Shown here piece by piece: positions 1 through 8,510 of a stretch of 18,633 nt of DNA (within the stretch, counting starts at the first letter, position 1; the number at the start of each line of letters is the position of its first letter). The notes under the pieces are model-generated. The model was not told the DNA's origin. It worked only from the letters and a program-made list of their open reading frames with translations, and ran no database searches. This stretch comes from Promethearchaeota archaeon (GTDB taxonomy: Archaea; Asgardarchaeota; Lokiarchaeia; Sigynarchaeales; MK-D1), in contig JAEOTN010000548.1 in the NCBI GenBank assembly GCA_016839865.1, positions 1 through 18,633 on the forward strand, given 5' to 3'. The position numbers and the translations under genes were made by a program.

Positions 1-2
1 AT

Positions 3-167
3 TTCAAGGTATTTGGATATGTACCAGCTTGGAAGCAAAATGAAAATGGTATTTTGGATGATTGCATTATTTTTGGATATTCAAAGGAACAAATTAAACC
101 CAAAAAAATGAAACTATCCAAAGCTTGTCAGAAATTATGGGAAGTTCTTAAGCACTATATTCTGTAA
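3..167 (+). CDS. C-terminal fragment of a probable GNAT-like acetyltransferase (5' truncated by window edge)
   Basis: Reading frame 3 is open from the window edge to a TAA at 165-167 and gives 54 residues starting FKVFGYVPAW and ending LWEVLKHYIL. The pattern GFxxxGxVPxW, followed by a short acidic stretch and a strand (DDCIIFGYSK), resembles the last strands of GNAT-fold acetyltransferases, where a 'GF...G' segment precedes the final beta strands. This is a weak family call from a short tail. The stop lies 14 nt from the convergent stop of the TFB gene, and such tight tail-to-tail spacing recurs in this window, which supports the frame being real. The start, acetyl-CoA site and substrate are outside the window. 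Confidence 0.5.
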   Translation, partial: FKVFGYVPAWKQNENGILDDCIIFGYSKEQIKPKKMKLSKACQKLWEVLKHYIL

Positions 168-181
168 TCTTTAATTTTAGA

Positions 182-1477
182 TTAGATCCGTGATAACAGA
201 TGTTTGTAACATCCTGGCAAAATTTTGTTCAAGTAAGATATTTTATAAGGCGTTATTAACCACCGAGATTGTAAAACCTTGAAAATGCGAGCACTAATGG
301 ATGATGTCGAACAATCTAAAACCTTTGCAATCCGATACATGGGAAATTTATCACGTTTACCAAAAGTCAAAACTGCTAATCCCACAACTGAACTTGCACA
401 TACCTCACGAGTTGTCATTAGGAAAATATGTTTATTGGATTGCAATAGTTTAACTGCCCTTTTTTTTAGTTTGTACGGCATACCTAGCTCGTTTGCAATC
501 CGATGAATATTTTTGACAGCATCTCGTATAAGAGGAGATGAAAATCGTTCGGTAGATTCAATTAATTTCTTATAGTAATTCGGTAGCAAAGCATCAAGTT
601 CATAAATTTTGTATTTTCGAATTCTTAATTGGCGTTTCAAAGCTATTTGGAAAATACGGGAAGTGACAGCTGCCTGGCTACAATTCTTATCACATACCAT
701 CATCAGTGGATAAGATCGTCTTTGTTTCAACGCAATGACTGCCATACCTACTGCTGCACTTGCTGCCACATTAGATATAGATAACATTAATTCTCTTTTT
801 TCCTTGGAAAATATTTTCATAGCGGTTATGAACACTTGAGGTGGTGTATTCAATCGATTGCAGATTTCCTTTATTACCCTAATACAGTTACGATAATGAG
901 AAACTCTTCCGAATAGATGATATGTAGAAATCAGCACATTTCTAAATCGTTTCGGAGTGACTTTTAACTCCGGGATAATTTGCTTAATAGGAAGATAATA
1001 TCCAAACAACTGAGCACATCGATACACGACAACAGGAATAAATGCATATATATTTCGTTGTACGGTGTGTTTTTGAGTTTTCTCCCATACAGCACGAAAA
1101 ATCTTCTTCAAATCTTGCGTGAACGAATCCGGTAAGTTGAGATTGTAACAAAACCGGGTGATTTCATGTTTTGCTTCCAGATCAGTTTTCCCTTCATAGG
1201 TAGTGAAGGCTCGAACCTGTTGAACCTCCAAAGCACGAAATTTAGTGCGTTCTCGCTCCAAAGAAGTGCCAATTTGCGTCCTTGTAAATTTATCGCGCAT
1301 GGAATGTCCATAGGAGTTTGACTGATTAGTTAAAGCGTTATAGGATGGTGGACCCAAATTTAGAGTATCTAGTATGCAGCCACATCTCTTGCAGACCATA
1401 AATCCTTCCCGGTTGGGAATCGTTTCTGTCTCTCCGCAAGAGGAACAAGACCTCATTACAACTGCATCACTAAACAT
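182..1477 (-). CDS. tfb: Divergent transcription initiation factor B (TFB/TFIIB family) with three cyclin-like repeats
   Basis: Predicted initiation factor that would bridge TBP-TATA DNA and RNA polymerase. Using the ATG at 1477 the protein is 431 aa. An N-terminal zinc ribbon has Cys 11, 14, 29 and 32 (CSSCG...CKRCG), followed by a B-reader/linker-like basic stretch (RTQIGTSLERERTKFR) and helical repeats at about 103-189, 195-304 and 316-427. Canonical archaeal TFB is roughly 300 aa with two cyclin folds. Here the second and third repeats resemble each other (AASAAVGMAVIALKQ versus CASSVVGLAVLTFGK; SRIFQIALKR versus ARIFKVLQSR; LLPNYYKKL versus ILPGCYKHL), suggesting internal duplication. 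The frame also opens at a GTG at 1504, but the ATG at 1477 is preceded by GGTGAT (SD-like) and places the ribbon near the N terminus. A specialised, not housekeeping, role is inferred. The family is confident; the three-fold reading is by eye. Confidence 0.85.
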   Translation of the reverse strand: MFSDAVVMRSCSSCGETETIPNREGFMVCKRCGCILDTLNLGPPSYNALTNQSNSYGHSMRDKFTRTQIGTSLERERTKFRALEVQQVRAFTTYEGKTDLEAKHEITRFCYNLNLPDSFTQDLKKIFRAVWEKTQKHTVQRNIYAFIPVVVYRCAQLFGYYLPIKQIIPELKVTPKRFRNVLISTYHLFGRVSHYRNCIRVIKEICNRLNTPPQVFITAMKIFSKEKRELMLSISNVAASAAVGMAVIALKQRRSYPLMMVCDKNCSQAAVTSRIFQIALKRQLRIRKYKIYELDALLPNYYKKLIESTERFSSPLIRDAVKNIHRIANELGMPYKLKKRAVKLLQSNKHIFLMTTREVCASSVVGLAVLTFGKRDKFPMYRIAKVLDCSTSSISARIFKVLQSRWLITPYKISYLNKILPGCYKHLLSRI

Positions 1478-1538
1478 ATCTATCACCAAAATATAGTGAA
1501 TCACCGTTTGTTACAAGAAATGACATGACCATGGTTCG

Positions 1539-1547
1539 ATATTTAAA
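1539..1547 (-). promoter_or_regulatory. TATA-like element for the TFB gene
   Basis: The minus strand reads TTTAAATAT, centred about 66 nt before the ATG at 1477. With the usual archaeal spacing of about 25 nt, transcription would start near 1518. That leaves a leader of about 40 nt containing the GGTGAT motif before the ATG. A GTG start at 1504 would leave only about 14 nt. Inferred from sequence alone. Confidence 0.45.
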
Positions 1548-1998
1548 CCCCACGATTTGCTGATTTTCCCCATTTTTGTCGTCTGTAAGAGGATTTAAGA
1601 GATAAAAACTGATGGAATCCCAACTCGTTTTAACGATTCTGTACGCTCTTCATTTAAATCAGACTTGTAAATGCTCTGTAGATCATTTTGAGTGACTGAT
1701 ATTGCTGGGCAAATCTAAACCCACCGTAATCGTAGAACTGGTTTTAGGAAAAATCCAAGACATAAATGTGTTAAAACTCAGATAAAGAAGATAAATTTGA
1801 GGTGTAGTTAAAAATATGGATGGGATTTTTGTACACCATCTCTGTACATTATCTTTATATTTCATCTGATCACTCGGTATTCCTACTAGCAAGTAACAAT
1901 ATCGTATATCTTAGTGGAACAGATCTATATAAGAGGAACAATCAATCTTTAATTTTTTGATCCAAATATCATCAATTGTATTTTTATTTGGGCTCTAT
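1548..1998. other. Intergenic region with no supportable gene
   Basis: About 450 bases lie between the TFB promoter and the end of the large gene, both on the minus strand. A 69-codon minus-strand frame (1683-1892) starts with TTG, lacks a ribosome site and has no recognisable domain. I see no tRNA, hairpin-plus-T-tract or repeat array here. In a window where genes are otherwise tightly spaced this gap is relatively large, so a small RNA or regulatory region upstream of the TFB gene remains possible but unsupported. Confidence 0.5.
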
Positions 1999-4900
1999 TC
2001 ATTTTAATATATCGGTAGATTGTCTTTTAGCTAGTCGATCTTGTATCGACAATGGCATACCGTTCGAATCGAAGAGATATTTACTCTTAAATTTGTGATA
2101 TTGCTCATCCCATACGTGAGCTTTAAAAATTGGAGGGATATTGGAGTCTCGATATCTACTAAATTCCCAGAACGTCAGTGAAACTATTTTCGGGATGAAA
2201 TAATATTCAGAAATACCCAGAAATAATACTATATCCCGTAATATATAGAAAAATTGTTCAATATGACTGTCAAAAAACTGTAATTCGCAAAGAAGGCACG
2301 TGTTATTAGGATCGTTATACGCGCAACATTCATATAATTCAATACTAGGGAGTAACGAAAACAATCGTAATACTTTATCAAATTGATTGGAATTTAATGA
2401 TCCTAAAAATATTGACACCTTATTGGGAAATTTATAAAATTTAGATAAATCTGGTCGCAACCAATACAAATCAGTAGGTATTTTCAGTTTCATTGTTTGA
2501 CTTTTTCGCAGATTTTTTCCGTGAAGAGTTTTCAAATTCTTCACAATATCTGAATCAGGACTGAAGAAAGAATCCCGTACCGCATATTCATATTCTCTAG
2601 TAGTTATTGGTAAATCAAAAGACGGATCACTTAGGATCTTTTTTGCCATCGATTCCCATGCACGAAATCCTGTAATAAGCGTACCAGGATCCACAAAGTA
2701 TGTCAATAAAGTATTAGTATGAATTTTTTTCACCTTTAGTAGAACCCAATCGGAGATCACTTTCCGATTTTCAAGCCAATTGAACATTTTGGGATTCGGG
2801 TTATTATAGGGAAAAAGATAGTGTATAACATATTTATTGAGTAAACCAGAATCCGCAGTCCCAAATACTGATTGGATACCTGGAAGAATAAGACATTGTC
2901 TTGTATTCCATTCTGTGTTCGCGAAAGTGAACTTAGATTGGACAACATTGACAAGTGTAATATATTTTTCTAATCCCAAATATGGCCAGTTGATATCAAT
3001 AAATACATTCTTCAACAGTTTCTGGTCGGGATGAAGAAGAAAGGAAGAATTTTTTTGCAGTATCGTTTCTAGTTGAGACCATTCGTGAAAGGAAGGTACT
3101 TTCATCTGTTCTTGTTTGTTTAAAATTTTCTTGACAGTGGTGTGTACGGATTTAGATACAGGACGCATTCCTTCTAGAGACTTTGCCAGCAGATCAGTTG
3201 TTTTAGGTTTAGAACCAAACTTAGATAAAGACTTAGCTAATTCATCTAATGGTACATCATAATGTCTTAGATGTACGCTATCATAACATTTAGATATAGG
3301 AAAAGCCATATTGTCTTTTTCATATGCAGTAAATTGAAAGACTGCCTCTTGTCCTAATTTCCATACTGCCTTATGAGCATACGGAGAAATAACCGATAAA
3401 GTGTGATTTGGAAATTTAATGGTCAATTTACTTAAATCCCTTGCAATAGACGAGAAATCTTCTTCATCAGGGTGAAAGAAAGAAAAAGAAGAATAATCAC
3501 GCACCCCACTTTGAAATGATGTGTAAAAAGAAGGAACACATAGTTGATCATCGAATAATTTACGTAATGTTTCTCTAAAATGGTTGACTATCTGTGAATC
3601 TTCAAGGATCAATAATGAACTTATGTGTTCGTGAAGCGTTTCCAGCGTTTTAGTAATATATTGTGCTTCATAAACACAAGAATCTAAATAGAGATATATT
3701 AATTGAAGTTGTCGAATAATATGAGGAAGATCATCGATATGGTCATTTACATAATGAATGAATTCCACTTCTTCCAACCAATGTTCTTGAATAGTCTCAT
3801 GTTGCTCCATAAAGGAATATAAAAGACGAAATTGCATTTTCATGTCAAAATCTTGACTTTCAGGAGATAATTGTGCTATCCTCGAAATGATATCCAAAAG
3901 AAGTCTAAAATATACCACCGCATCAAAAAGTGATAAATTTGTATTATTTAGAATCTCTCGGATAGAAAAATCTGGAGAAATAATAAGAAAATCAGGCAAC
4001 AATAAATTTGGGAGTTTCACCTTTTCAGAAAATTGCCGAATATTGCTCATAGAAGCATCGATGATGTGAAGTTCTTGCTGTAAAAACGCTCGGAAGAACA
4101 TGGATATCTTATCTATGTCCGTTGACCTCATATTCCGTACAAATCGATATACTAATATTTCCGACCTTGAAAGATTACGTTGAACAGGATTTGATTCCTC
4201 ATTGATTTTGACACCAAATTCGGATTTGTGAGGCAATTGTGGATTACTCATAATCTGTTTAGATAGAATGCGGGTTTCATCCAATAAGTAATCTACAATA
4301 ACGTTGTTTTGTTTCAATTGGTTTAAGAAATCTCGGAATTGGGCAATATTATGATAATTTCCTCTCAAAACCCAGATTTCAGATGAAAGTGTTCGATTTG
4401 TTCGGAATATAAGAAACTTCAAAATCCGAAAATATTCCTCTAACAAGCGTAATTCAGAAATTGATAGTGTATTTGGTAGTTGAATAAATGCACGGAAATG
4501 TGGAATCCCGAAGAAATAAGCATTAGAATTAAGTGTTAAAGAAGCTCTCCGTTTCATAATTTCTTTCCAAGACATTTTAAAATCTTCCAGAGAATTCAAC
4601 CAATTGGGGGATTTGTTATAGCGTTCAGCAATTATTTCTTTATATTGTTGAGCATAAGCCCAAAAATCCTCTTTAGAAAATACATCCTTAACGTGCTGGT
4701 AATACTGTTCTATCTCCAATGTTAATTGGTTCGAACTATCTGATAAAGGAATATCGTAATTTCTGGAAATCCAAATGTCATCCATTATTGTATCCAATAA
4801 CTGCACTTCCACCTTGGAAAAAAAGTCCTTAAGATTACCAAATCGTCTGACATATAATTTGAAGTAATGCTCAACTTCTCCTGGAGGAAATAAGATATTC

Positions 4901-5268
4901 ACTCCCCGAACCATCGCCATTCCCAAATCGGGCAGTTTTTTAATTTGATTTATCAAACTTGGTTCTATAAATTCATAATATTTGCCTAAGCGTTTTTTAT
5001 CATAAGCTTTCAATGGAGTTTTCCCGTTTATCAAACGATGGAGTATCCAAAACTGCACCAAAGGATTTTGTTGAAGAACGGAAGGAAAAAATGATGTCAC
5101 TGCTTGTTTAATGATAATGGGGTTGGAGAATTTAGTGGGAGATTCAGCAATTTCGTCCAAAATTAGTTCTTCAGGCAACTCACGAAATGGAGGAAAATCC
5201 AACTCCTCACGAAAATACGATTCAATTTCCTGGTATAAGTCACGTTGCCATTCGCTGAGTATAGCCAT
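1999..5268 (-). CDS. Giant protein of unknown function, possible multi-module Lrp/ACT-like regulator
   Basis: I do not recognise this gene. From the ATG at 5268 it encodes 1089 aa, soluble, rich in Phe, Tyr, Leu and Ile, with no signal peptide or membrane helix. Three stretches read like alternating strand-helix-strand modules of the ACT/Lrp-RAM type: about 258-320, 808-862, and 950-1015, the last containing a Cys cluster (CC...CLLC). A helix-turn-helix-like segment sits near 687-720, just before a strand block with 'YLGLEKY', an arrangement reminiscent of Lrp-like archaeal regulators. These assignments are by eye and weak. The frame extends to a TTG at 5277 (three codons earlier); the ATG is preferred. 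The TATA-like element at 5301-5310 predicts a very short leader for either start. The gene lies upstream of, and in the same orientation as, the TFB gene, but a gap of over 500 nt argues against an operon. Confidence 0.8.
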   Translation of the reverse strand: MAILSEWQRDLYQEIESYFREELDFPPFRELPEELILDEIAESPTKFSNPIIIKQAVTSFFPSVLQQNPLVQFWILHRLINGKTPLKAYDKKRLGKYYEFIEPSLINQIKKLPDLGMAMVRGVNILFPPGEVEHYFKLYVRRFGNLKDFFSKVEVQLLDTIMDDIWISRNYDIPLSDSSNQLTLEIEQYYQHVKDVFSKEDFWAYAQQYKEIIAERYNKSPNWLNSLEDFKMSWKEIMKRRASLTLNSNAYFFGIPHFRAFIQLPNTLSISELRLLEEYFRILKFLIFRTNRTLSSEIWVLRGNYHNIAQFRDFLNQLKQNNVIVDYLLDETRILSKQIMSNPQLPHKSEFGVKINEESNPVQRNLSRSEILVYRFVRNMRSTDIDKISMFFRAFLQQELHIIDASMSNIRQFSEKVKLPNLLLPDFLIISPDFSIREILNNTNLSLFDAVVYFRLLLDIISRIAQLSPESQDFDMKMQFRLLYSFMEQHETIQEHWLEEVEFIHYVNDHIDDLPHIIRQLQLIYLYLDSCVYEAQYITKTLETLHEHISSLLILEDSQIVNHFRETLRKLFDDQLCVPSFYTSFQSGVRDYSSFSFFHPDEEDFSSIARDLSKLTIKFPNHTLSVISPYAHKAVWKLGQEAVFQFTAYEKDNMAFPISKCYDSVHLRHYDVPLDELAKSLSKFGSKPKTTDLLAKSLEGMRPVSKSVHTTVKKILNKQEQMKVPSFHEWSQLETILQKNSSFLLHPDQKLLKNVFIDINWPYLGLEKYITLVNVVQSKFTFANTEWNTRQCLILPGIQSVFGTADSGLLNKYVIHYLFPYNNPNPKMFNWLENRKVISDWVLLKVKKIHTNTLLTYFVDPGTLITGFRAWESMAKKILSDPSFDLPITTREYEYAVRDSFFSPDSDIVKNLKTLHGKNLRKSQTMKLKIPTDLYWLRPDLSKFYKFPNKVSIFLGSLNSNQFDKVLRLFSLLPSIELYECCAYNDPNNTCLLCELQFFDSHIEQFFYILRDIVLFLGISEYYFIPKIVSLTFWEFSRYRDSNIPPIFKAHVWDEQYHKFKSKYLFDSNGMPLSIQDRLAKRQSTDILK

Positions 5269-5300
5269 ATCTCCCAACGAACAATATTGGGTCTGTGGGA

Positions 5301-5310
5301 ATTTATATCT
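5301..5310 (-). promoter_or_regulatory. TATA-like element for the giant gene
   Basis: The minus strand reads AGATATAAAT, centred about 37 nt before the ATG at 5268. The predicted transcription start is near 5280, so the mRNA would have a leader of about 10 nt with no room for a normally spaced Shine-Dalgarno site. Confidence 0.45.
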
Positions 5311-5402
5311 TTGTTCATGTACGACGGCTTTTTGAAGGAAAGATAGACATAGTGTCTAATTAAATGAACATATTTTTCATTTGACTGTTTCTGGTTTTTT
5401 CG

Positions 5403-5412
5403 GGTTTATATG
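5403..5412 (+). promoter_or_regulatory. TATA-like element for the toroid surface protein, predicting near-leaderless mRNA
   Basis: The plus strand reads GGTTTATATG, with TTTATAT centred about 29 nt before the ATG at 5437. At normal archaeal spacing, transcription would start only a few bases before, or at, the initiation codon. No Shine-Dalgarno motif precedes the ATG, which fits a leaderless transcript. Confidence 0.5.
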
Positions 5413-5436
5413 TAAAAAGTTCATTCGTTCTCATGT

Positions 5437-8403
5437 ATGAAAAAAATCGCTTTATTAACGACTTTGCTCATGGGAATTTTGATTGGTATATCATTCGTGA
5501 ATCATGATATCGAGATATCTATTGATGATACCAATACTGAATTCATTCAGCCATATCCAATGATATCCAATGATAACGTATTGAATTCGGATATCCAATC
5601 CCAAATCCAATGGAACAATGAATCCCTAACCTACCTTAGTGATGAGATTCTGGATTCGTTTAATACAGGAGAATGGAAGGATCATTCTTATACTCCGACG
5701 ATTCGAGCTACCTACCACGGAATACGATCTTTAGAAATCATCAACACATTGGATGAGATAAATGAAAATTCAGTAATTACGTATCTAATGAGTCTCTATA
5801 ACGATTCTACCCATTTGTTTAAGGATGAAATGTGTGGATTGTTACCTTACTCGGTGGAATTGGAAAAGAAAGGATATTCCCAAGTTGAAGCAACTGCCTA
5901 TGCGATATTAATATTAGACATTTTGAACTCTTTAGATGAATTAGAATCCGCTGAACAGATAAATATCATAAATACATTACGTGGGGCTATTAACACGGTA
6001 GATGGAGGATTTTGCCATTCTCCCACAGGAATACCAGGAACAAAATACGAAAATAGTAGTCTTCAATTATCTTATTATGGCTATCTAGCACTACAAGTCC
6101 TTCAACCTAGTTACCCCTTATCTCCAGAACAAACAAATTCCCTCATTGATTTCGTATCCGACAGACAGCACATGGACACCAGTCATCTCGAACACTACGG
6201 GGGGTATATGGATACATCTTACTCTACCATCACTACCATTGAATCAACCTATTATGCAGTGAGTCTCTTAGAAGAATTAGGGGGATTAATTACTGTCAAC
6301 AGTCCTGCATTAATCCATCATTTGGAAACCCTCAATGATACTACAACCGGTGGGGTGTATAATGTTTTTCATCCCTCCAAGACATTGCTTCCGAATCCTG
6401 AGTATTTCTCTTCCTCTCTTACATTAGCAATTCTCAACATAACAGGTGTTCCAGCAGAAATTGATACGGATAAATGTGTTGAATATATCCAAGATGGATA
6501 TGACAATGTAACAAATGCTTGGGAATTATACTCATCATCGGATGTTTTTTACTTGAAAGACCAAATGCTGATACTAATCGGGTTAGATATCATAAATGAA
6601 ATCCAGTCCCCAATGATATCCATTCATGAATATATATCCAATCACCATGTCATTACAAATTCCGATGAGGAATACGGTATCGGGATATCGCCATTGATAT
6701 CGTCATTGGGAAATATATTGGGATTACGCAATCGATTGGCGATTCTTGATTCAGTGAATAGAATTTCAGAATTACACTTATCTCATGCAAACGCAATTTT
6801 ATCCTACATCGCAACTTTACTAGATGGGAATTTATTTTCAGAGATCCCTGGATTCGATCCTACTGATCTGAATTATCGAGGTTTCTATGGGCACCCTCTC
6901 GAATTTTCTGTTCTACCGTACAATATTTCTGAAAACCAAGTGTTCGGAAGAGGAATTCACCAAACCGCTTCGGTATTAGACATATGTTCGATGATGGGTA
7001 AACTAACCGAATTAAATGGAATTATCAATCTTAATATTCTTGCTCAACAAATCTTGGATTGTCAAGTAGACGAAGGGTATTTTGTTCCATATACGGGCAC
7101 ACTCTTGGGTTCCTATGAATCCATGTTGTTAGTCTATGACGCGACTCGATCTTTGAATCTGATTGACACCTTTCTGGAATCTTCTTACCTATCTTCATTA
7201 AATGAGACTGCATTGAGGGATTGGCTATTATTGCAAGCTGTATTTGATGGAGAGTTATTACACTTCGAGGATTCCAATCCTGATACATTCCATACTGCTA
7301 AAATTACATGGTATGTAACGGAAATAGACCGTATTATGGACTTAGGAATACTTGGTCCTGTAAACCGATTAAAACTGCAAAATTGGGTAATGAATCATCT
7401 TGATCTACCTACATTCGGAACGGCATTTAATGTGGAAACTGCCTATTGGATAATACAAATCTACAAAGAATTATTCCCAACAGAAGCATTACAACTCGAA
7501 TTACCACCGTTCGTGAATAGCATTGAAGGCATATTGGGAAGCAATCGAACCAATCACCCAAACATGTTTCTATCAAATTCTCAATACGAATTTCTTCACT
7601 TATGCACATCCGACTGGTATTCCGCAACACTGTTCTCCACAACTCCACAAATACAAGTCGGCTATAATATACGATTTGATGTCGTAATTGTTTCCATAAC
7701 CGATTGGAATTTCGAAAATCATGAGATTACTTTGACGTTACTCAATGCAATGAGTGATACAGGGGTAAGCACGTCTTTGGGACATGTTCTGCAATTTATC
7801 TATGAATGTCCCTTAGAATGGTATCCGAGTTTTACCGTTGAAATAATAGATGATTTTCAAGATTCACGTACTCGATCCTATAATTTCACGATTAATTCAC
7901 ACTTGCTTTATGTGATGGACGTATCCCATATTCCTTCACATTCCTCATTTACTCCGGGAGAACCCTTGACATTATATATTACAACCTATCTGAATCCCAT
8001 AACGGGAATTAGTTACAAACCTATTAATTGCTCGATTTCCAGCACGATCTTGAATGAGACTACAGAAATCTTGACCATAAATGAATCCATTCAAGAAGGT
8101 AAATTCACTCTGAGAATTACTGTTGATACTGAAGTTCTCGAACCGAGAGAATACATCATTGATATTACCCTTTCTCATCCGATATTTCAGTATGAGCCTA
8201 GCTATATTGGTGATTCAAGTAATCTAACTCGTAATGAGAGCTCTATTCACATTGCTAGTATGTTTACGATTGAAGGAAAAGATATAAGAAAATGGAATCT
8301 TTTTGCGTTGTTAGGAATCTTTGGGATTGCAGGAGTTACTTTTTGCATTGCAAAATATCATCCACATCAAAAGTTAAAGAAAAGGAAAACATTTTCTGAA
8401 TAA
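5437..8403 (+). CDS. Exported, membrane-anchored surface protein with prenyltransferase/squalene-cyclase-like toroid repeats
   Basis: 988 aa. The N terminus (MKK plus a hydrophobic core to about residue 21) is a signal peptide or anchor. Residues about 85-335 and 415-690 are helical-hairpin repeats with the signature of alpha/alpha-toroid domains of the prenyltransferase/squalene-oxidase repeat family: helices with 'ATYHGIRSLE', 'ATAYAILILDIL', 'STYYAVSLLEELGG', alternating with Gly-rich turns such as 'TVDGGFCHSP' and 'HYGGYMDTS'. Residues about 725-925 look like two beta-sandwich (Ig- or macroglobulin-like) domains. A single helix at about 953-972 followed by a basic tail (KLKKRKTFSE) gives a type I topology, with most of the protein outside. 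Many N-x-S/T sequons fit surface glycosylation. Enzymatic terpene cyclisation is unlikely for an exported protein, and I see no DxDD-type acid motif; a binding or structural role is inferred. It diverges from the giant gene across a promoter region of about 165 nt. Confidence 0.85.
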   Translation: MKKIALLTTLLMGILIGISFVNHDIEISIDDTNTEFIQPYPMISNDNVLNSDIQSQIQWNNESLTYLSDEILDSFNTGEWKDHSYTPTIRATYHGIRSLEIINTLDEINENSVITYLMSLYNDSTHLFKDEMCGLLPYSVELEKKGYSQVEATAYAILILDILNSLDELESAEQINIINTLRGAINTVDGGFCHSPTGIPGTKYENSSLQLSYYGYLALQVLQPSYPLSPEQTNSLIDFVSDRQHMDTSHLEHYGGYMDTSYSTITTIESTYYAVSLLEELGGLITVNSPALIHHLETLNDTTTGGVYNVFHPSKTLLPNPEYFSSSLTLAILNITGVPAEIDTDKCVEYIQDGYDNVTNAWELYSSSDVFYLKDQMLILIGLDIINEIQSPMISIHEYISNHHVITNSDEEYGIGISPLISSLGNILGLRNRLAILDSVNRISELHLSHANAILSYIATLLDGNLFSEIPGFDPTDLNYRGFYGHPLEFSVLPYNISENQVFGRGIHQTASVLDICSMMGKLTELNGIINLNILAQQILDCQVDEGYFVPYTGTLLGSYESMLLVYDATRSLNLIDTFLESSYLSSLNETALRDWLLLQAVFDGELLHFEDSNPDTFHTAKITWYVTEIDRIMDLGILGPVNRLKLQNWVMNHLDLPTFGTAFNVETAYWIIQIYKELFPTEALQLELPPFVNSIEGILGSNRTNHPNMFLSNSQYEFLHLCTSDWYSATLFSTTPQIQVGYNIRFDVVIVSITDWNFENHEITLTLLNAMSDTGVSTSLGHVLQFIYECPLEWYPSFTVEIIDDFQDSRTRSYNFTINSHLLYVMDVSHIPSHSSFTPGEPLTLYITTYLNPITGISYKPINCSISSTILNETTEILTINESIQEGKFTLRITVDTEVLEPREYIIDITLSHPIFQYEPSYIGDSSNLTRNESSIHIASMFTIEGKDIRKWNLFALLGIFGIAGVTFCIAKYHPHQKLKKRKTFSE

Positions 8404-8446
8404 GATTTGCCATTTTCTAACAAAAGAGGTATTTTGTCACCCAGTT

Positions 8447-8468
8447 GTTTATGTAATTTTACATAAAC
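8447..8468. repeat. Perfect inverted repeat between convergent genes
   Basis: GTTTATGTAA and its exact reverse complement TTACATAAAC are separated by 2 nt, giving a 10-bp perfect palindrome. It sits in the 107-nt gap between the 3' ends of the surface-protein gene and pepF. The position suggests a bidirectional 3'-end or terminator structure. A dyad site for a DNA-binding protein is the alternative. The AT-rich arms would form only a weak hairpin. Confidence 0.55.
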
Positions 8469-8510
8469 CACTTAGTAAATAAAATACAGGAGAATAATTT
8501 GAGAAAATAC

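Noticed and set aside
279..506. Plus-strand frame antisense to the TFB gene
   Set aside because: Lies wholly opposite a well-supported coding region whose conserved C-terminal repeat explains the sequence.
1683..1892. 69-codon minus-strand frame in the long intergenic region
   Set aside because: TTG start, no ribosome site or promoter at the right distance, and no domain-like pattern; chance frame in AT-rich DNA.
5500..6720. Clustered GATATC/ATATCC words in the surface-protein gene
   Set aside because: Irregularly spaced and explained by frequent Asp-Ile, Ile-Ser and Ser-Asn codons in AT-rich DNA; no periodic repeat.
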